In this document: positions 1-5,508 of the stretch, one piece after another | How the letters are laid out: the number at the start of each line of letters is the position of its first letter | Position numbering within the stretch: the first letter of the stretch is position 1 | From: an uncultured Terriglobus sp. | GTDB lineage: Bacteria > Acidobacteriota > Terriglobia > Terriglobales > Acidobacteriaceae | Direction: 5' to 3' | DNA: 5,611 nucleotides | Assembly: GCA_937871605.1 (NCBI GenBank) | Contig: CALMRM010000207.1 | Span: 1-5,611, forward strand | Made by a program: the position numbers and the translations under genes | Notes under the pieces: generated by a model | The model's database searches: none | What the model was told of the DNA's origin: nothing | Seen by the model: only the letters and a program-made list of their open reading frames with translations

Positions 1-234
1 CTGAAGATCAGTCCGAACCCGAGTTTCGCAAACGGCGTAGAGGTCACGACCTTAGTTCACGATCCGCGGCTGCTATGGCCCGATACCATGTCGCTTTCGG
101 AGGATGGGTATCTCTATGTAACTGCAAACCAGCTCTTCAACCAGCCCTCCATGCACAACGGCAAGGATCTGCGGCAAAAGCCTTACTCGCTTTTTCGCGT
201 CAAGATCGGTGCAAAACCCGTGCGTCTAAACTAG
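1..234 (+). CDS. Yellow/major royal jelly protein family protein, C-terminal end (partial)
   Basis: The frame is open from base 1 and ends at TAG 232-234, giving the last 77 residues of a protein that starts outside the window. Seen: the stretch LLWPDTMSLSEDGYLYVTAN, followed by an NQL segment, then GKDLRQKPYSLFRVKI close to the end. Known: the WPD...DGYLY...NQL...FRV pattern is the last blade of the six-bladed beta-propeller of the Yellow/MRJP family, which also occurs in bacteria, usually as secreted proteins of unclear, sugar-lactonase-like role. The signal peptide, if there is one, lies outside the window. The next gene starts only 19 bases downstream on the same strand with no visible terminator between them, so co-transcription with the oxidoreductase genes is likely. 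The family call rests on this short tail alone; the exact function is unknown. Confidence 0.72.
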   Translation: MKISPNPSFANGVEVTTLVHDPRLLWPDTMSLSEDGYLYVTANQLFNQPSMHNGKDLRQKPYSLFRVKIGAKPVRLN

Positions 235-253
235 CGTCGCCAAGGATATCCAA

Positions 254-769
254 ATGGACCTACTGACAACGACAGCCCAGAAATCATCGTTCGCCGTAAA
301 GACGGCGATAACAGTCAATGGGAGTCTTCACGAGCTTGAAATCGAGCCGTGGACCTCTCTACTCGATCTGTTGCGCGAGCGCCTTCAACTAACCGGAAGC
401 AAAAAAGGTTGTGATCACGGACAATGCGGCGCCTGCACGGTGCTCGTGGACGGCGTGCGCGTGAATAGCTGTCTTTGCCTCGCGGTGATGCACGACGGCG
501 CAGATGTGACGACGATCGAAGGTCTCGGCAGCGAGACGAATCTTTCGCCCATGCAGCAGTCCTTCGTGGACCATGACGCCTACCAGTGCGGCTACTGCAC
601 GCCGGGCCAGATCTGCTCGGCGGTGGGTATGCTGCACGAAGGCCACGCGAAAACTGAGGATGACATACGGGAGCAGCTGAGCGGCAACGTGTGCCGCTGC
701 GGTGCTTACCCGAATATCGTTGCGGCGGTAAAGCATTTGATGGCGTCAGGCCAGGAGGGAACGCGATGA
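254..769 (+). CDS. paoA: Aldehyde oxidoreductase [2Fe-2S] iron-sulfur subunit, PaoA-like
   Basis: Small subunit (171 aa) of a three-subunit xanthine oxidase-family molybdoenzyme; it passes electrons from the Mo site to FAD through two [2Fe-2S] clusters. Seen: a plant-ferredoxin-like domain at about residues 16-90 with cluster ligands C53, C58, C61 and C73 (GCDHGQCGAC...C). An all-helical domain follows at about 95-165 with C112, C115, C147 and C149 (QCGYCTPGQ and CRCGAYPN). Q111 precedes C112, as in relatives where this Gln contacts the cofactor. AAGGA at 242-246 sits 7 bases before the ATG. Odd: E. coli PaoA carries an N-terminal Tat signal, but here the protein starts directly before the ferredoxin domain with no twin arginine. 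The frame upstream has no other start before a TAA at 227-229. The mature complex is therefore probably cytoplasmic (inference). The stop overlaps the next start (ATGA). The closest alternative is another XdhA-type small subunit, such as those of isoquinoline or nicotinate dehydrogenases; the PaoB-like partner favours PaoA. Confidence 0.93.
   Translation: MDLLTTTAQKSSFAVKTAITVNGSLHELEIEPWTSLLDLLRERLQLTGSKKGCDHGQCGACTVLVDGVRVNSCLCLAVMHDGADVTTIEGLGSETNLSPMQQSFVDHDAYQCGYCTPGQICSAVGMLHEGHAKTEDDIREQLSGNVCRCGAYPNIVAAVKHLMASGQEGTR
753..758 (+). promoter_or_regulatory. Ribosome binding site that fixes the start of the FAD subunit gene
   Basis: A perfect AGGAGG lies 7 bases before ATG 766. The reading frame is open further upstream and could start at GTG 691, but that extension (25 residues) is merely the overlapping end of the [2Fe-2S] subunit gene in another frame. 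The family's N-terminus also matches MNNFEYV. Confidence 0.8.
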
Positions 770-1764
770 ACAATTTTGAGTATGTGCATGCTGACGGGCT
801 CGAAAGTGCGGCCACCTTCATGGCCGGACACGCCGAGGCGAAGTTCATCGGCGGGGGCACGAACCTCGTCGACCTGATGAAATACAACGTCGAGAAGCCG
901 ACTGCGCTCGTCGATTTGAATCGGCTCAGCCTGCGCGAAGTCGAAGAGATGCCGGATGGCGGTGTCCGCATCGGCGCGCTAGTGACGAACAGCGACGTGG
1001 CGTATCACTCGCTGATCTCCGCGCGTTACCCGCTGCTTTCCCGCGCCATTCTGGCGGGTGCCAGTGCGCAGTTGAGGAATAAGGCCACCACCGGCGGAAA
1101 CCTGCTGCAGCGTACACGCTGCGTTTACTTCTACGACACCGCTGTGCCTTGCAACAAGAGAGAACCTGGTACCGGATGTCCGGCAAAAGAAGGGGTGAAC
1201 CGTAGCCTTGCGATCCTGGGAACGAGTGTCGCGTGCATTGCGACGCATCCGTCCGATATGTGTGTTGCATTGGCTGCACTCGGTGCCACGGTGCAGGTGA
1301 CAGGGTCGAAGGGCGACCGCAGCATCCCGTTTGCGGAGTTCCACAGGCTGCCGGGTGACCAACCGGAAATCGATACGACTCTGCAGCACGGTGAAGTCGT
1401 AACTTCGGTCGATTTGCCGGCCATTGGGTTCGCCGGGCACTCCGCGTACGTCAAGGTACGTGACCGGCAATCGTATGCTTTTGCGCTGATTTCGGTCGCC
1501 GCCGGCCTTGAGCTTACGGACGGTCTGATCACCCAAGCTGGGGTTGCCCTAGGCGGTGTGGCCCACAAGCCTTGGCGCAACGCGCAGTTGGAGCAGGAGT
1601 TGTTGATCGGGAAACCGGCCAACCGTGACACTTGGCATATTTTCCAGCAAGCCCTGCTTGCCGGCGCCCACGGCTTCGGCGAAAACGATTTCAAACTGAA
1701 GCTCGCCCCGGTCACGGTCGTGCGGGCTCTTGAGCAGGCAGCCCACGAAGGAGCACAGGCATGA
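766..1764 (+). CDS. paoB: Aldehyde oxidoreductase FAD-binding subunit with [4Fe-4S] loop, PaoB-like
   Basis: Medium subunit (332 aa) of the molybdenum aldehyde oxidoreductase; it holds FAD, where electrons leave the enzyme for an acceptor. Seen: the VAO/CO dehydrogenase flavoprotein fold with FAD motifs IGGGTNLVDLMK at 28-39 and TTGGNLLQ at 108-115. A Cys-rich insertion RTRCVYFYD...PCNKREPGTGC follows at 116-138, with C119, C129, C138 and C157 as likely [4Fe-4S] ligands. The C-terminal domain includes KVRDRQSYAFALISVA and VALGGVAHKPWR. Known: E. coli PaoB has the same insertion carrying an extra [4Fe-4S] cluster, and the rest of the protein is collinear with it at the usual length. The start at ATG 766 is chosen for its AGGAGG and the 4-base overlap with the preceding stop. 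The stop TGA 1762-1764 overlaps the next ATG, so translation of the three genes is probably coupled. No break or missing motif is seen. Confidence 0.93.
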   Translation: MNNFEYVHADGLESAATFMAGHAEAKFIGGGTNLVDLMKYNVEKPTALVDLNRLSLREVEEMPDGGVRIGALVTNSDVAYHSLISARYPLLSRAILAGASAQLRNKATTGGNLLQRTRCVYFYDTAVPCNKREPGTGCPAKEGVNRSLAILGTSVACIATHPSDMCVALAALGATVQVTGSKGDRSIPFAEFHRLPGDQPEIDTTLQHGEVVTSVDLPAIGFAGHSAYVKVRDRQSYAFALISVAAGLELTDGLITQAGVALGGVAHKPWRNAQLEQELLIGKPANRDTWHIFQQALLAGAHGFGENDFKLKLAPVTVVRALEQAAHEGAQA

Positions 1765-2360
1765 ATACCCATCTGATTGGCACGGACGTCAACCGTATTG
1801 ACGGGCCGGCCAAAGTATCAGGCGCGGCGAAGTACGCGGCGGAGTTTTTTGCACCCGAGATGCTTTACGCAGTCGTCGTTTCCGGAACAATTGCCCACGG
1901 GGAGATCTCTTCCATGGACACTAAGAAGGCCATGGAGGTCGCCGGCGCGGTCGAGGTGTTTACGCACAAGAACCGCCCGCACATGGCATGGAGGGACAAG
2001 TCGTATCTGGACGAGGATGCCCCGACAGACGGTAAGCCCTTGCGCCCTCTGTATGACGAGAAGATTCTCTACAGCGGACAGCCGATAGCGTTGTGCGTAG
2101 CCGAAACTTTTGAGGCGGCACGAGCGATGTCGCGCCTGATTGAAGTTTCCTACAAATCGCTGACGCACCAGACGGATCTTGCGATTGCCGTGCAGGAAGC
2201 GAAGAAGATTGAGGGGACAAACCGTACCGGGATCGAGCCGCCACCCAAGCCGCGCGGCAACTCTGCCAGGCGTTTGCAAACGCCGCGGTCAAGCTGGCCA
2301 AGGAGTACCACTCGCCTACCGAGGTCCACAACCCGATGGAGTTGTTCGCAACCACCGTGA
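1761..2360 (+). CDS. Product of the broken Mo subunit gene as read: N-terminal hammerhead fragment
   Basis: This is what a ribosome starting at ATG 1761 would make without frame correction: 199 residues ending at TGA 2358-2360. Residues 1 to about 168 are the genuine alpha/beta hammerhead domain (Ald_Xan_dh_C type). The last 30 or so, rich in Arg, Ser, Thr and Pro, are out-of-frame translation with no family resemblance. It lacks all cofactor-binding residues and cannot be catalytic alone. Confidence 0.5.
   Translation: MNTHLIGTDVNRIDGPAKVSGAAKYAAEFFAPEMLYAVVVSGTIAHGEISSMDTKKAMEVAGAVEVFTHKNRPHMAWRDKSYLDEDAPTDGKPLRPLYDEKILYSGQPIALCVAETFEAARAMSRLIEVSYKSLTHQTDLAIAVQEAKKIEGTNRTGIEPPPKPRGNSARRLQTPRSSWPRSTTRLPRSTTRWSCSQPP
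2259..2272 (+). other. Frameshift site in the molybdenum subunit gene
   Basis: Frame 3 gives the family-like PPKPRGNS up to about base 2264, and frame 2 gives the family-like QAFANAAVKLAKEYHSPTE from 2267. Inserting one base between 2266 and 2267 would yield G-N-S-A-Q-A-F, the same spacing as G-D-A-D-K-A-F in relatives (recalled pattern). Frame 2 read upstream of here is unlike the family until its TGA at 2210-2212, so the shift falls within these few bases. No slippery heptamer of the X XXY YYZ kind is present, which argues against programmed frameshifting. Confidence 0.8.
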
Positions 2361-3994
2361 TCTATAATTCGGACGACACCTTCACGATCTATGACAAGAC
2401 CCAGAGCGTCACCAACAGTCAGTTGCTTGTCACTAACGTTCTCGGCCTGTCCAAGGACGACGTGCGGGTGGAGTCACCCTTTGTCGGCGGTGCGTTCGGT
2501 TCGGCGCTGCGGCCGCAGTATCAGCTCATTCTGGCAACGATGGCGGCCAAGACGCTCAAGCAATCTGTGCGGCTCACCCTGACGCGTGACCAGATGTTCA
2601 CGTTGAGCCATCGGCCGGAAACGCTTCAGGAAATCCGTTTAGGTGCGAGCACGGAAGGCAAACTGGAGGCGCTGCACAATGAGTCCATGCAGGCGACCTC
2701 GCGGTACGAAAACTACTTTGAGGTAATCGCTAACTGGAGCGGCCTGAGCTATTCCTGTGACAACGTGACGATGGAAGAGAAAACAGTCGCCATGGACATC
2801 TCGACTCCTGGCGATATGCGGGCACCGGGTGCGGCACAGGGCGTATGGGCCATAGAAACCGCGATGGATGAGCTTGCCGTCGCGACCGGACGCGACCCCG
2901 TGCAACTGCGTATCGACAACTACGCGGAAAAAGACCAGAACCACGACAAGAAGTATTCGAGCAAGGAACTAAAAGCATGCTACGAGCAGGCCGCCACGGC
3001 GTTCCGCTGGAACGAACGCAGACCGACGCCACGCAGCGAACGTCGCGGAACGGCGCTGGTCGGTAGAGGGATGGCCGGCGGCATTTGGGAATCACCCCAA
3101 ATGCCTGCAGCTGCAAAAGCGACGCTTACCCCTGATGGAACGCTGACTGTAGCAAGCGGCACATCTGACATCGGCACCGGAACGTATACCATGATGGCGA
3201 TTCTGGCTGGGGAGGCACTCGGCCTGCCGTTGAATCGCGTCGTCGTGAAGCTTGGAGATTCCGAGCTGCCCGTCGCTCCGCTCGAAGGCGGTTCCTGGAC
3301 CGTAGCCTCGGTGGGCACGGCCGTTGCAGAGGCTTGCGGCGCCGTGGCTGAAAAGGTGTTCAAGCTGGCTAAGGGTCTGGACGAATCCCCGCTCAAGCAC
3401 GCTTCGTTCAAGGAAGTCGAATTTGTGAATGAGCGGATCGTGCTGCGAAGCGACGTATCGAAGTTCGTCACGTTGCAAGCTGCACTGGATGCCGGCGACG
3501 GCGAGCCGATTGCCGAAAAGACGAAGACCGGCCCCAACATGCTGAAGCAGCATGGCTACAAGAGCTACACGCATTCGGCAATCTTCGTCGAGGTGGAAGT
3601 GGATGAGGACTTTGGCACTGTTTCTGTGCGCCGCATCGTGAGTGCCATCGCAGGCGGGCGGATCATCAATCATGAAGCGGCACGGAATCAGATTATGGGA
3701 GGCATGGTGTGGGGCATCGGAATGGCGCTCCAAGAACAGGCCGAGATCGATCACCAGTTCGGGCGCGTGATGAACCACAACTTTGCTGAATACCACGTCC
3801 CGGTGAATGCAGACGTTCACGACGTCGAGGTGATCTTTGTGAAGGAAGAGGACAACATCGTGAACCCCATCGGGGCCAAGGGCTTGGGTGAGATCGGTCT
3901 TGTCGGTGTTGCGGCCGCCATTGGAAACGCAATCTATAACGCAACGGGCAAACGTGTCCGCGACCTCCCAATCACTCTGGAGAACCTGATCTAA
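2336..3994 (+). CDS. C-terminal part of the Mo subunit: molybdopterin-binding domains
   Basis: An open frame of 552 residues from ATG 2336 carries both molybdopterin-binding domains and the catalytic Glu (residue 519 here). The ATG is a conserved internal Met (HNPMELFATT) and not a natural gene start. The only upstream purine run is GAGG at 2321-2324, 11 bases away, so independent translation would be weak. It overlaps the out-of-frame stop at 2358-2360 by 25 bases, so restart after termination is conceivable. Without the N-terminal hammerhead domain a stable complex with the other subunits is doubtful. Confidence 0.55.
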   Translation: MELFATTVIYNSDDTFTIYDKTQSVTNSQLLVTNVLGLSKDDVRVESPFVGGAFGSALRPQYQLILATMAAKTLKQSVRLTLTRDQMFTLSHRPETLQEIRLGASTEGKLEALHNESMQATSRYENYFEVIANWSGLSYSCDNVTMEEKTVAMDISTPGDMRAPGAAQGVWAIETAMDELAVATGRDPVQLRIDNYAEKDQNHDKKYSSKELKACYEQAATAFRWNERRPTPRSERRGTALVGRGMAGGIWESPQMPAAAKATLTPDGTLTVASGTSDIGTGTYTMMAILAGEALGLPLNRVVVKLGDSELPVAPLEGGSWTVASVGTAVAEACGAVAEKVFKLAKGLDESPLKHASFKEVEFVNERIVLRSDVSKFVTLQAALDAGDGEPIAEKTKTGPNMLKQHGYKSYTHSAIFVEVEVDEDFGTVSVRRIVSAIAGGRIINHEAARNQIMGGMVWGIGMALQEQAEIDHQFGRVMNHNFAEYHVPVNADVHDVEVIFVKEEDNIVNPIGAKGLGEIGLVGVAAAIGNAIYNATGKRVRDLPITLENLI

Positions 3995-4014
3995 CAGTCT
4001 GCTTGACGCTACGA

Positions 4015-4048
4015 AGAACTGCTCCTGCGATTCTGCAAGAGCAGTTCT
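4015..4048 (+). terminator. Hairpin after the oxidoreductase operon, probable terminator
   Basis: AGAACTGCTC (4015-4024) pairs perfectly with GAGCAGTTCT (4039-4048). After one mismatch, TGC (4026-4028) pairs with GCA (4035-4037) around a 6-base loop. It starts 20 bases after the TAA of the Mo subunit gene. The following TGTTTG is only weakly T-rich, so it is either an inefficient intrinsic terminator or a 3'-end stabilising hairpin. Confidence 0.6.
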
Positions 4049-4140
4049 GTTTGAAATCTCGTTCGGTATCTGCGACAACTCAGTCGCTTCTCTCCCGATT
4101 TTGTTGTTTTTCGCTGAGCCGGCGAGCGCCTTGTAAACGG

Positions 4141-4320
4141 CTAGACGGGTGCAAGCCGACACGAGCTAATGGAAATACTTGCCTTCGCTCTAAGTCGGCT
4201 TCTCGTCAGCAATCCCGTCTCGACGGGTGACAACAGGTCAGTGAACTCATCAAGCACACGCTGCTCCACCACATCTAAGGGGGCGTAGCGGCCAAGGTAT
4301 ACGCTAATGGGACGTAACAT
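4141..4320 (-). CDS. Small ORF, possible decayed gene start, unknown function
   Basis: ATG at 4320-4318 to TAG at 4143-4141 gives 59 residues beginning MLRPISVYLGRYAPLDVVEQ. The first 35 or so residues look protein-like (amphipathic, ending in LDEFTDLLSP), while the Ser/Arg-rich tail does not. I do not recognise it with confidence. The opening faintly recalls the N-terminus of Crp/Fnr-type regulators, which would make it a gene remnant cut off by mutation. No good ribosome binding site precedes the ATG, only a purine-rich AAGAAAAAG. The strand matches the TetR gene upstream of it. The ORF covers strong inverted repeats (4153-4201, 4214-4227), which counts against it being translated. Confidence 0.25.
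   Translation of the reverse strand: MLRPISVYLGRYAPLDVVEQRVLDEFTDLLSPVETGLLTRSRLRAKASISISSCRLAPV
4153..4201. repeat. Nested inverted repeat, possible structured RNA element
   Basis: AAGCCGAC (4153-4160) pairs perfectly with GTCGGCTT (4194-4201). Inside, after a 2-by-3 base internal loop, GAGC (4163-4166) pairs with GCTC (4187-4190), leaving a 20-base loop. It lies in the gene-poor stretch between two convergent genes. No T-run follows on either strand, so it is not a standard terminator. It is unassigned. Confidence 0.45.
4214..4227. repeat. Short perfect inverted repeat
   Basis: CCCGTC (4214-4219) and GACGGG (4222-4227) are separated by 2 bases, 12 bases after the nested repeat at 4153-4201. 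The 8-base string GACGGGTG occurs here (4222-4229) and again at 4144-4151, on the other side of that nested repeat. No function is assigned; it could be part of the same folded element. Confidence 0.35.
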
Positions 4321-4333
4321 AGCGCTTTTTCTT

Positions 4334-4352
4334 GGAGAACCGTTGGTTCTCC
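4334..4352. repeat. Perfect 8-bp inverted repeat, 3-base loop
   Basis: GGAGAACC (4334-4341) and GGTTCTCC (4345-4352) flank GTT. The run of five or more T at 4326-4330 precedes it on the + strand, the wrong side for a + strand terminator; on the minus strand an A-run follows, so it is not a terminator there either. It lies just upstream of the minus-strand ATG at 4320 and could be an operator or a leader hairpin. Confidence 0.4.
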
Positions 4353-4369
4353 GACTATCCTCGATGGTC

Positions 4370-4389
4370 TCACAAACCCACGTTTGTGA
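4370..4389. repeat. Perfect 8-bp inverted repeat downstream of the TetR gene
   Basis: TCACAAAC (4370-4377) and GTTTGTGA (4382-4389) flank the 4-base loop CCAC. It lies about 35 bases beyond the TetR stop codon (minus strand), so it may mark the 3' end of that transcript, but no T-run follows in that direction. A regulator-binding palindrome is the alternative. Confidence 0.4.
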
Positions 4390-4424
4390 TGACGAGCACA
4401 ATGCGGAAGGCCCTGTCCGCCTAC

Positions 4425-5036
4425 TCAATTGCCAAGATACCCCCACACAGCACCTTCTACCCTGTTCGTGAGCTGGATCGTTTCACCTTCTCCCCGTTCT
4501 CCTGCCGCGTCCACAAGGCTTCGAGTGAGAGCAAGCAGGTCGGCACTTGCGATGGCTTTGTCAGGGAGGGCTGGAGCATCTGGAAGTGTGAGGATGCGTT
4601 CGATTGCCAGTTGCAGGCGGTCCGCCGTTCCCACCACCTGGCTGCCGAACATCTCGCGCTTCTCTGCTATATCGATTAACCGGGCAAGCTGAGGCCGGCG
4701 CATCTGATGCCGGACGGCCGCACCGATGTAGCACTTAATCGCGGCTTTACAACTTGCTATGCCGGAAAGCTGCTCTTCGAGCTTCAGGAGATCCGATGTC
4801 TCACGTTCGATGAGGCAGCTGAGTAGAGCGTGTTTGCTTGGAAAATATTGATACAGCGAGCCGATGCTGACACCGGCTTTGTCCGCGACCGCGTTTGTGT
4901 TGAAACCCTCAAAGCCCTTCAACTCCAGAATGCGAGCAGCCGCTTCCACAATGACGGCCACGGTATCTTCAGCTCGCTTCTGTCGTGGCGCTTTCCTTGC
5001 GTTAACGGCGTTGGTCTTCTTATGCGTTGGGCTCAT
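4425..5036 (-). CDS. TetR/AcrR-family transcriptional regulator
   Basis: A 203-residue one-component repressor-type regulator. Seen: a basic N-terminal arm (residues 1-22, rich in Lys and Arg), then the TetR_N helix-turn-helix at about 23-76. That domain contains AARILELKGFEGFNTNAVAD, AGVSIGSLYQYF and PSKHALLSCLI; the recognition helix lies at about 56-66. The remainder is helical and variable, as usual for the ligand-binding domain, so the inducer cannot be read from the sequence. ATG 5036 is the only start in frame before a stop at 5076-5078, yet no clear Shine-Dalgarno precedes it, which suggests weak translation or a leaderless mRNA. The gene is divergent from the darcynin gene (60 bases between starts) and convergent with the oxidoreductase operon. 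By the usual logic of TetR regulators it would control itself and the divergent gene; control of the oxidoreductase is possible but unsupported here. Confidence 0.93.
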   Translation of the reverse strand: MSPTHKKTNAVNARKAPRQKRAEDTVAVIVEAAARILELKGFEGFNTNAVADKAGVSIGSLYQYFPSKHALLSCLIERETSDLLKLEEQLSGIASCKAAIKCYIGAAVRHQMRRPQLARLIDIAEKREMFGSQVVGTADRLQLAIERILTLPDAPALPDKAIASADLLALTRSLVDAAGERGEGETIQLTNRVEGAVWGYLGN

Positions 5037-5043
5037 GGGTATG

Positions 5044-5070
5044 CGAGTACCAAAGGTGAGCTTTTGCTCG
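5044..5070. promoter_or_regulatory. Imperfect dyad in the divergent promoter region, candidate TetR operator
   Basis: CGAG (5044-5047) mirrors CTCG (5067-5070), with two further matching positions inside (5049/5065 and 5052/5062), and a smaller GAGC-TTTT-GCTC palindrome (5058-5069) overlaps its right arm. It lies between the two divergent starts, where a TetR dimer would be expected to bind. The symmetry is only partial and no clear -35/-10 pair is visible for either gene. Confidence 0.3.
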
Positions 5071-5096
5071 TAGCCTTATAGCTAAGGAGAACACAG

Positions 5097-5468
5097 ATGA
5101 GCGCAGATGAACAGAAGCAGCAAAGTGGCCAAGACGACATCACCGTCTTCATGTTGGTAAAGACGATGCCGGAGTGGCTGGAGATGAGCATCGACAAGCG
5201 CTTTGAGGTATTCAACGGAGTGCTTGGGCCACTGCTCAAGAAGCATGGAGACGAGATTAAGTTCCGGTTCTTCGACACGGAGTTCTACTCGGCATGGGTC
5301 ACCGACGTCTGGGTGTGGGAAGCGAAAACTCGTTACGCTTACGAGATGGTGATCGAAGCGCTGCGGGAGTCGCCGCTCTGGGATCGCTTGTTCTCCATCG
5401 TGGAAATATTGGCCGGTGTCGAGAATGCGTATGCGCGCAATTACGACCGGAACGCGGTATCTGCTTAG
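5097..5468 (+). CDS. Darcynin family protein, function unknown
   Basis: A 123-residue small soluble protein without a signal peptide or membrane segment. Seen: after a polar 14-residue lead comes TVFMLVKTMPEWL (16-28), then a helix with RFEVFNGVLGPLLKKH (35-50), a strand with KFRFFD (55-60), DVWVWEA (70-76), and a final VEILAGVENAYARNYD (102-117). Known: this order and the TVFMLVKT...RFFD...ENAYARxYD signature match the Darcynin family (Pfam, domain of unknown function), small proteins of similar length. A compact alpha/beta fold like the dimeric alpha-beta barrel group is an inference from the strand/helix pattern. AAGGAG at 5084-5089 lies 7 bases before the ATG. The gene is divergent from the TetR gene, so it is probably repressed by that protein and induced by a small molecule. 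No catalytic residues can be named. Confidence 0.82.
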   Translation: MSADEQKQQSGQDDITVFMLVKTMPEWLEMSIDKRFEVFNGVLGPLLKKHGDEIKFRFFDTEFYSAWVTDVWVWEAKTRYAYEMVIEALRESPLWDRLFSIVEILAGVENAYARNYDRNAVSA

Positions 5469-5475
5469 GCCAGAG

Positions 5476-5508
5476 ATCGGTAGGCACTCGGCTGGAGTGC
5501 TTACTGAT
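5476..5508 (+). terminator. Long hairpin after the darcynin gene
   Basis: Bases 5476-5489 pair with 5495-5508 over 14 base pairs (two of them G-U) around the loop GGCTG. The core TAGGCACTC/GAGTGCTTA is strong. It begins 8 bases after the TAG of the darcynin gene. The sequence after it (GAACTCTTCTCC) is pyrimidine-rich but not a T-run, so termination by this hairpin alone is uncertain. It also covers GGAG at 5494-5497 and the ATG at 5507, and may act on translation instead. Confidence 0.45.

Larger units (their letters stand above)
1761..3994 (+). pseudogene. paoC: Aldehyde oxidoreductase molybdenum-binding subunit, PaoC-like, frameshifted
   Basis: Large catalytic subunit of the same enzyme, which would bind molybdopterin cytosine dinucleotide and oxidise aldehydes to acids. 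The two halves lie in different frames: 1761 onward in frame 3, then frame 2 to TAA 3992-3994. Adding one base near 2266 restores a 744-residue protein, close to the 732 of E. coli PaoC. In that numbering, hammerhead-domain motifs RIDGPAKVSGAAKYAAEF are at 12-29 and GQPIALCVAETFE at 106-118. Cofactor motifs are GGAFG at 243-247, MRAPG at 353-357, DIGTGTYT at 470-477 and GEIG at 710-713. E711 matches the catalytic glutamate of the family, and the tail VRDLPITLENLI ends like PaoC. GAAGGAG at 1747-1753 precedes ATG 1761. All active-site motifs are intact, so the break is either very recent or a sequencing error. If it is real, the operon no longer makes a complete enzyme. Confidence 0.88.

Noticed and set aside
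75..266. 63-codon + strand frame starting inside the MRJP-like gene
   Set aside because: It is out of frame with the recognisable MRJP C-terminus, and its product is basic and featureless.
691..765. GTG 691 as the start of the FAD subunit
   Set aside because: The extra 25 residues overlap the end of the preceding gene and do not fit the family; AGGAGG at 753-758 points to ATG 766.
315..971. Minus-strand open frame of 218 codons over the [2Fe-2S] and FAD subunit genes
   Set aside because: It overlaps two well-supported genes, is Arg/Ser-rich and has no recognisable domain.
2245..2290. Programmed -1 frameshifting in the Mo subunit gene
   Set aside because: There is no slippery heptamer in the original frame and no evident downstream pseudoknot, and relatives are made as a single uninterrupted chain.
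3092..4162. Minus-strand open frame of 356 codons, antisense to the Mo subunit gene
   Set aside because: It lies opposite strongly conserved coding sequence and its product (many His, Arg and Val, no family pattern) looks like a mirror of the codon bias on the + strand.
4003..4230. 75-codon + strand frame after the oxidoreductase operon
   Set aside because: It begins at a TTG without a ribosome site, includes the terminator-like hairpin, and reads as low-complexity Ser/Arg/Leu sequence.
4332..4679. 115-codon + strand frame over the 3' part of the TetR gene
   Set aside because: It is antisense to a clear TetR gene and has no family resemblance.
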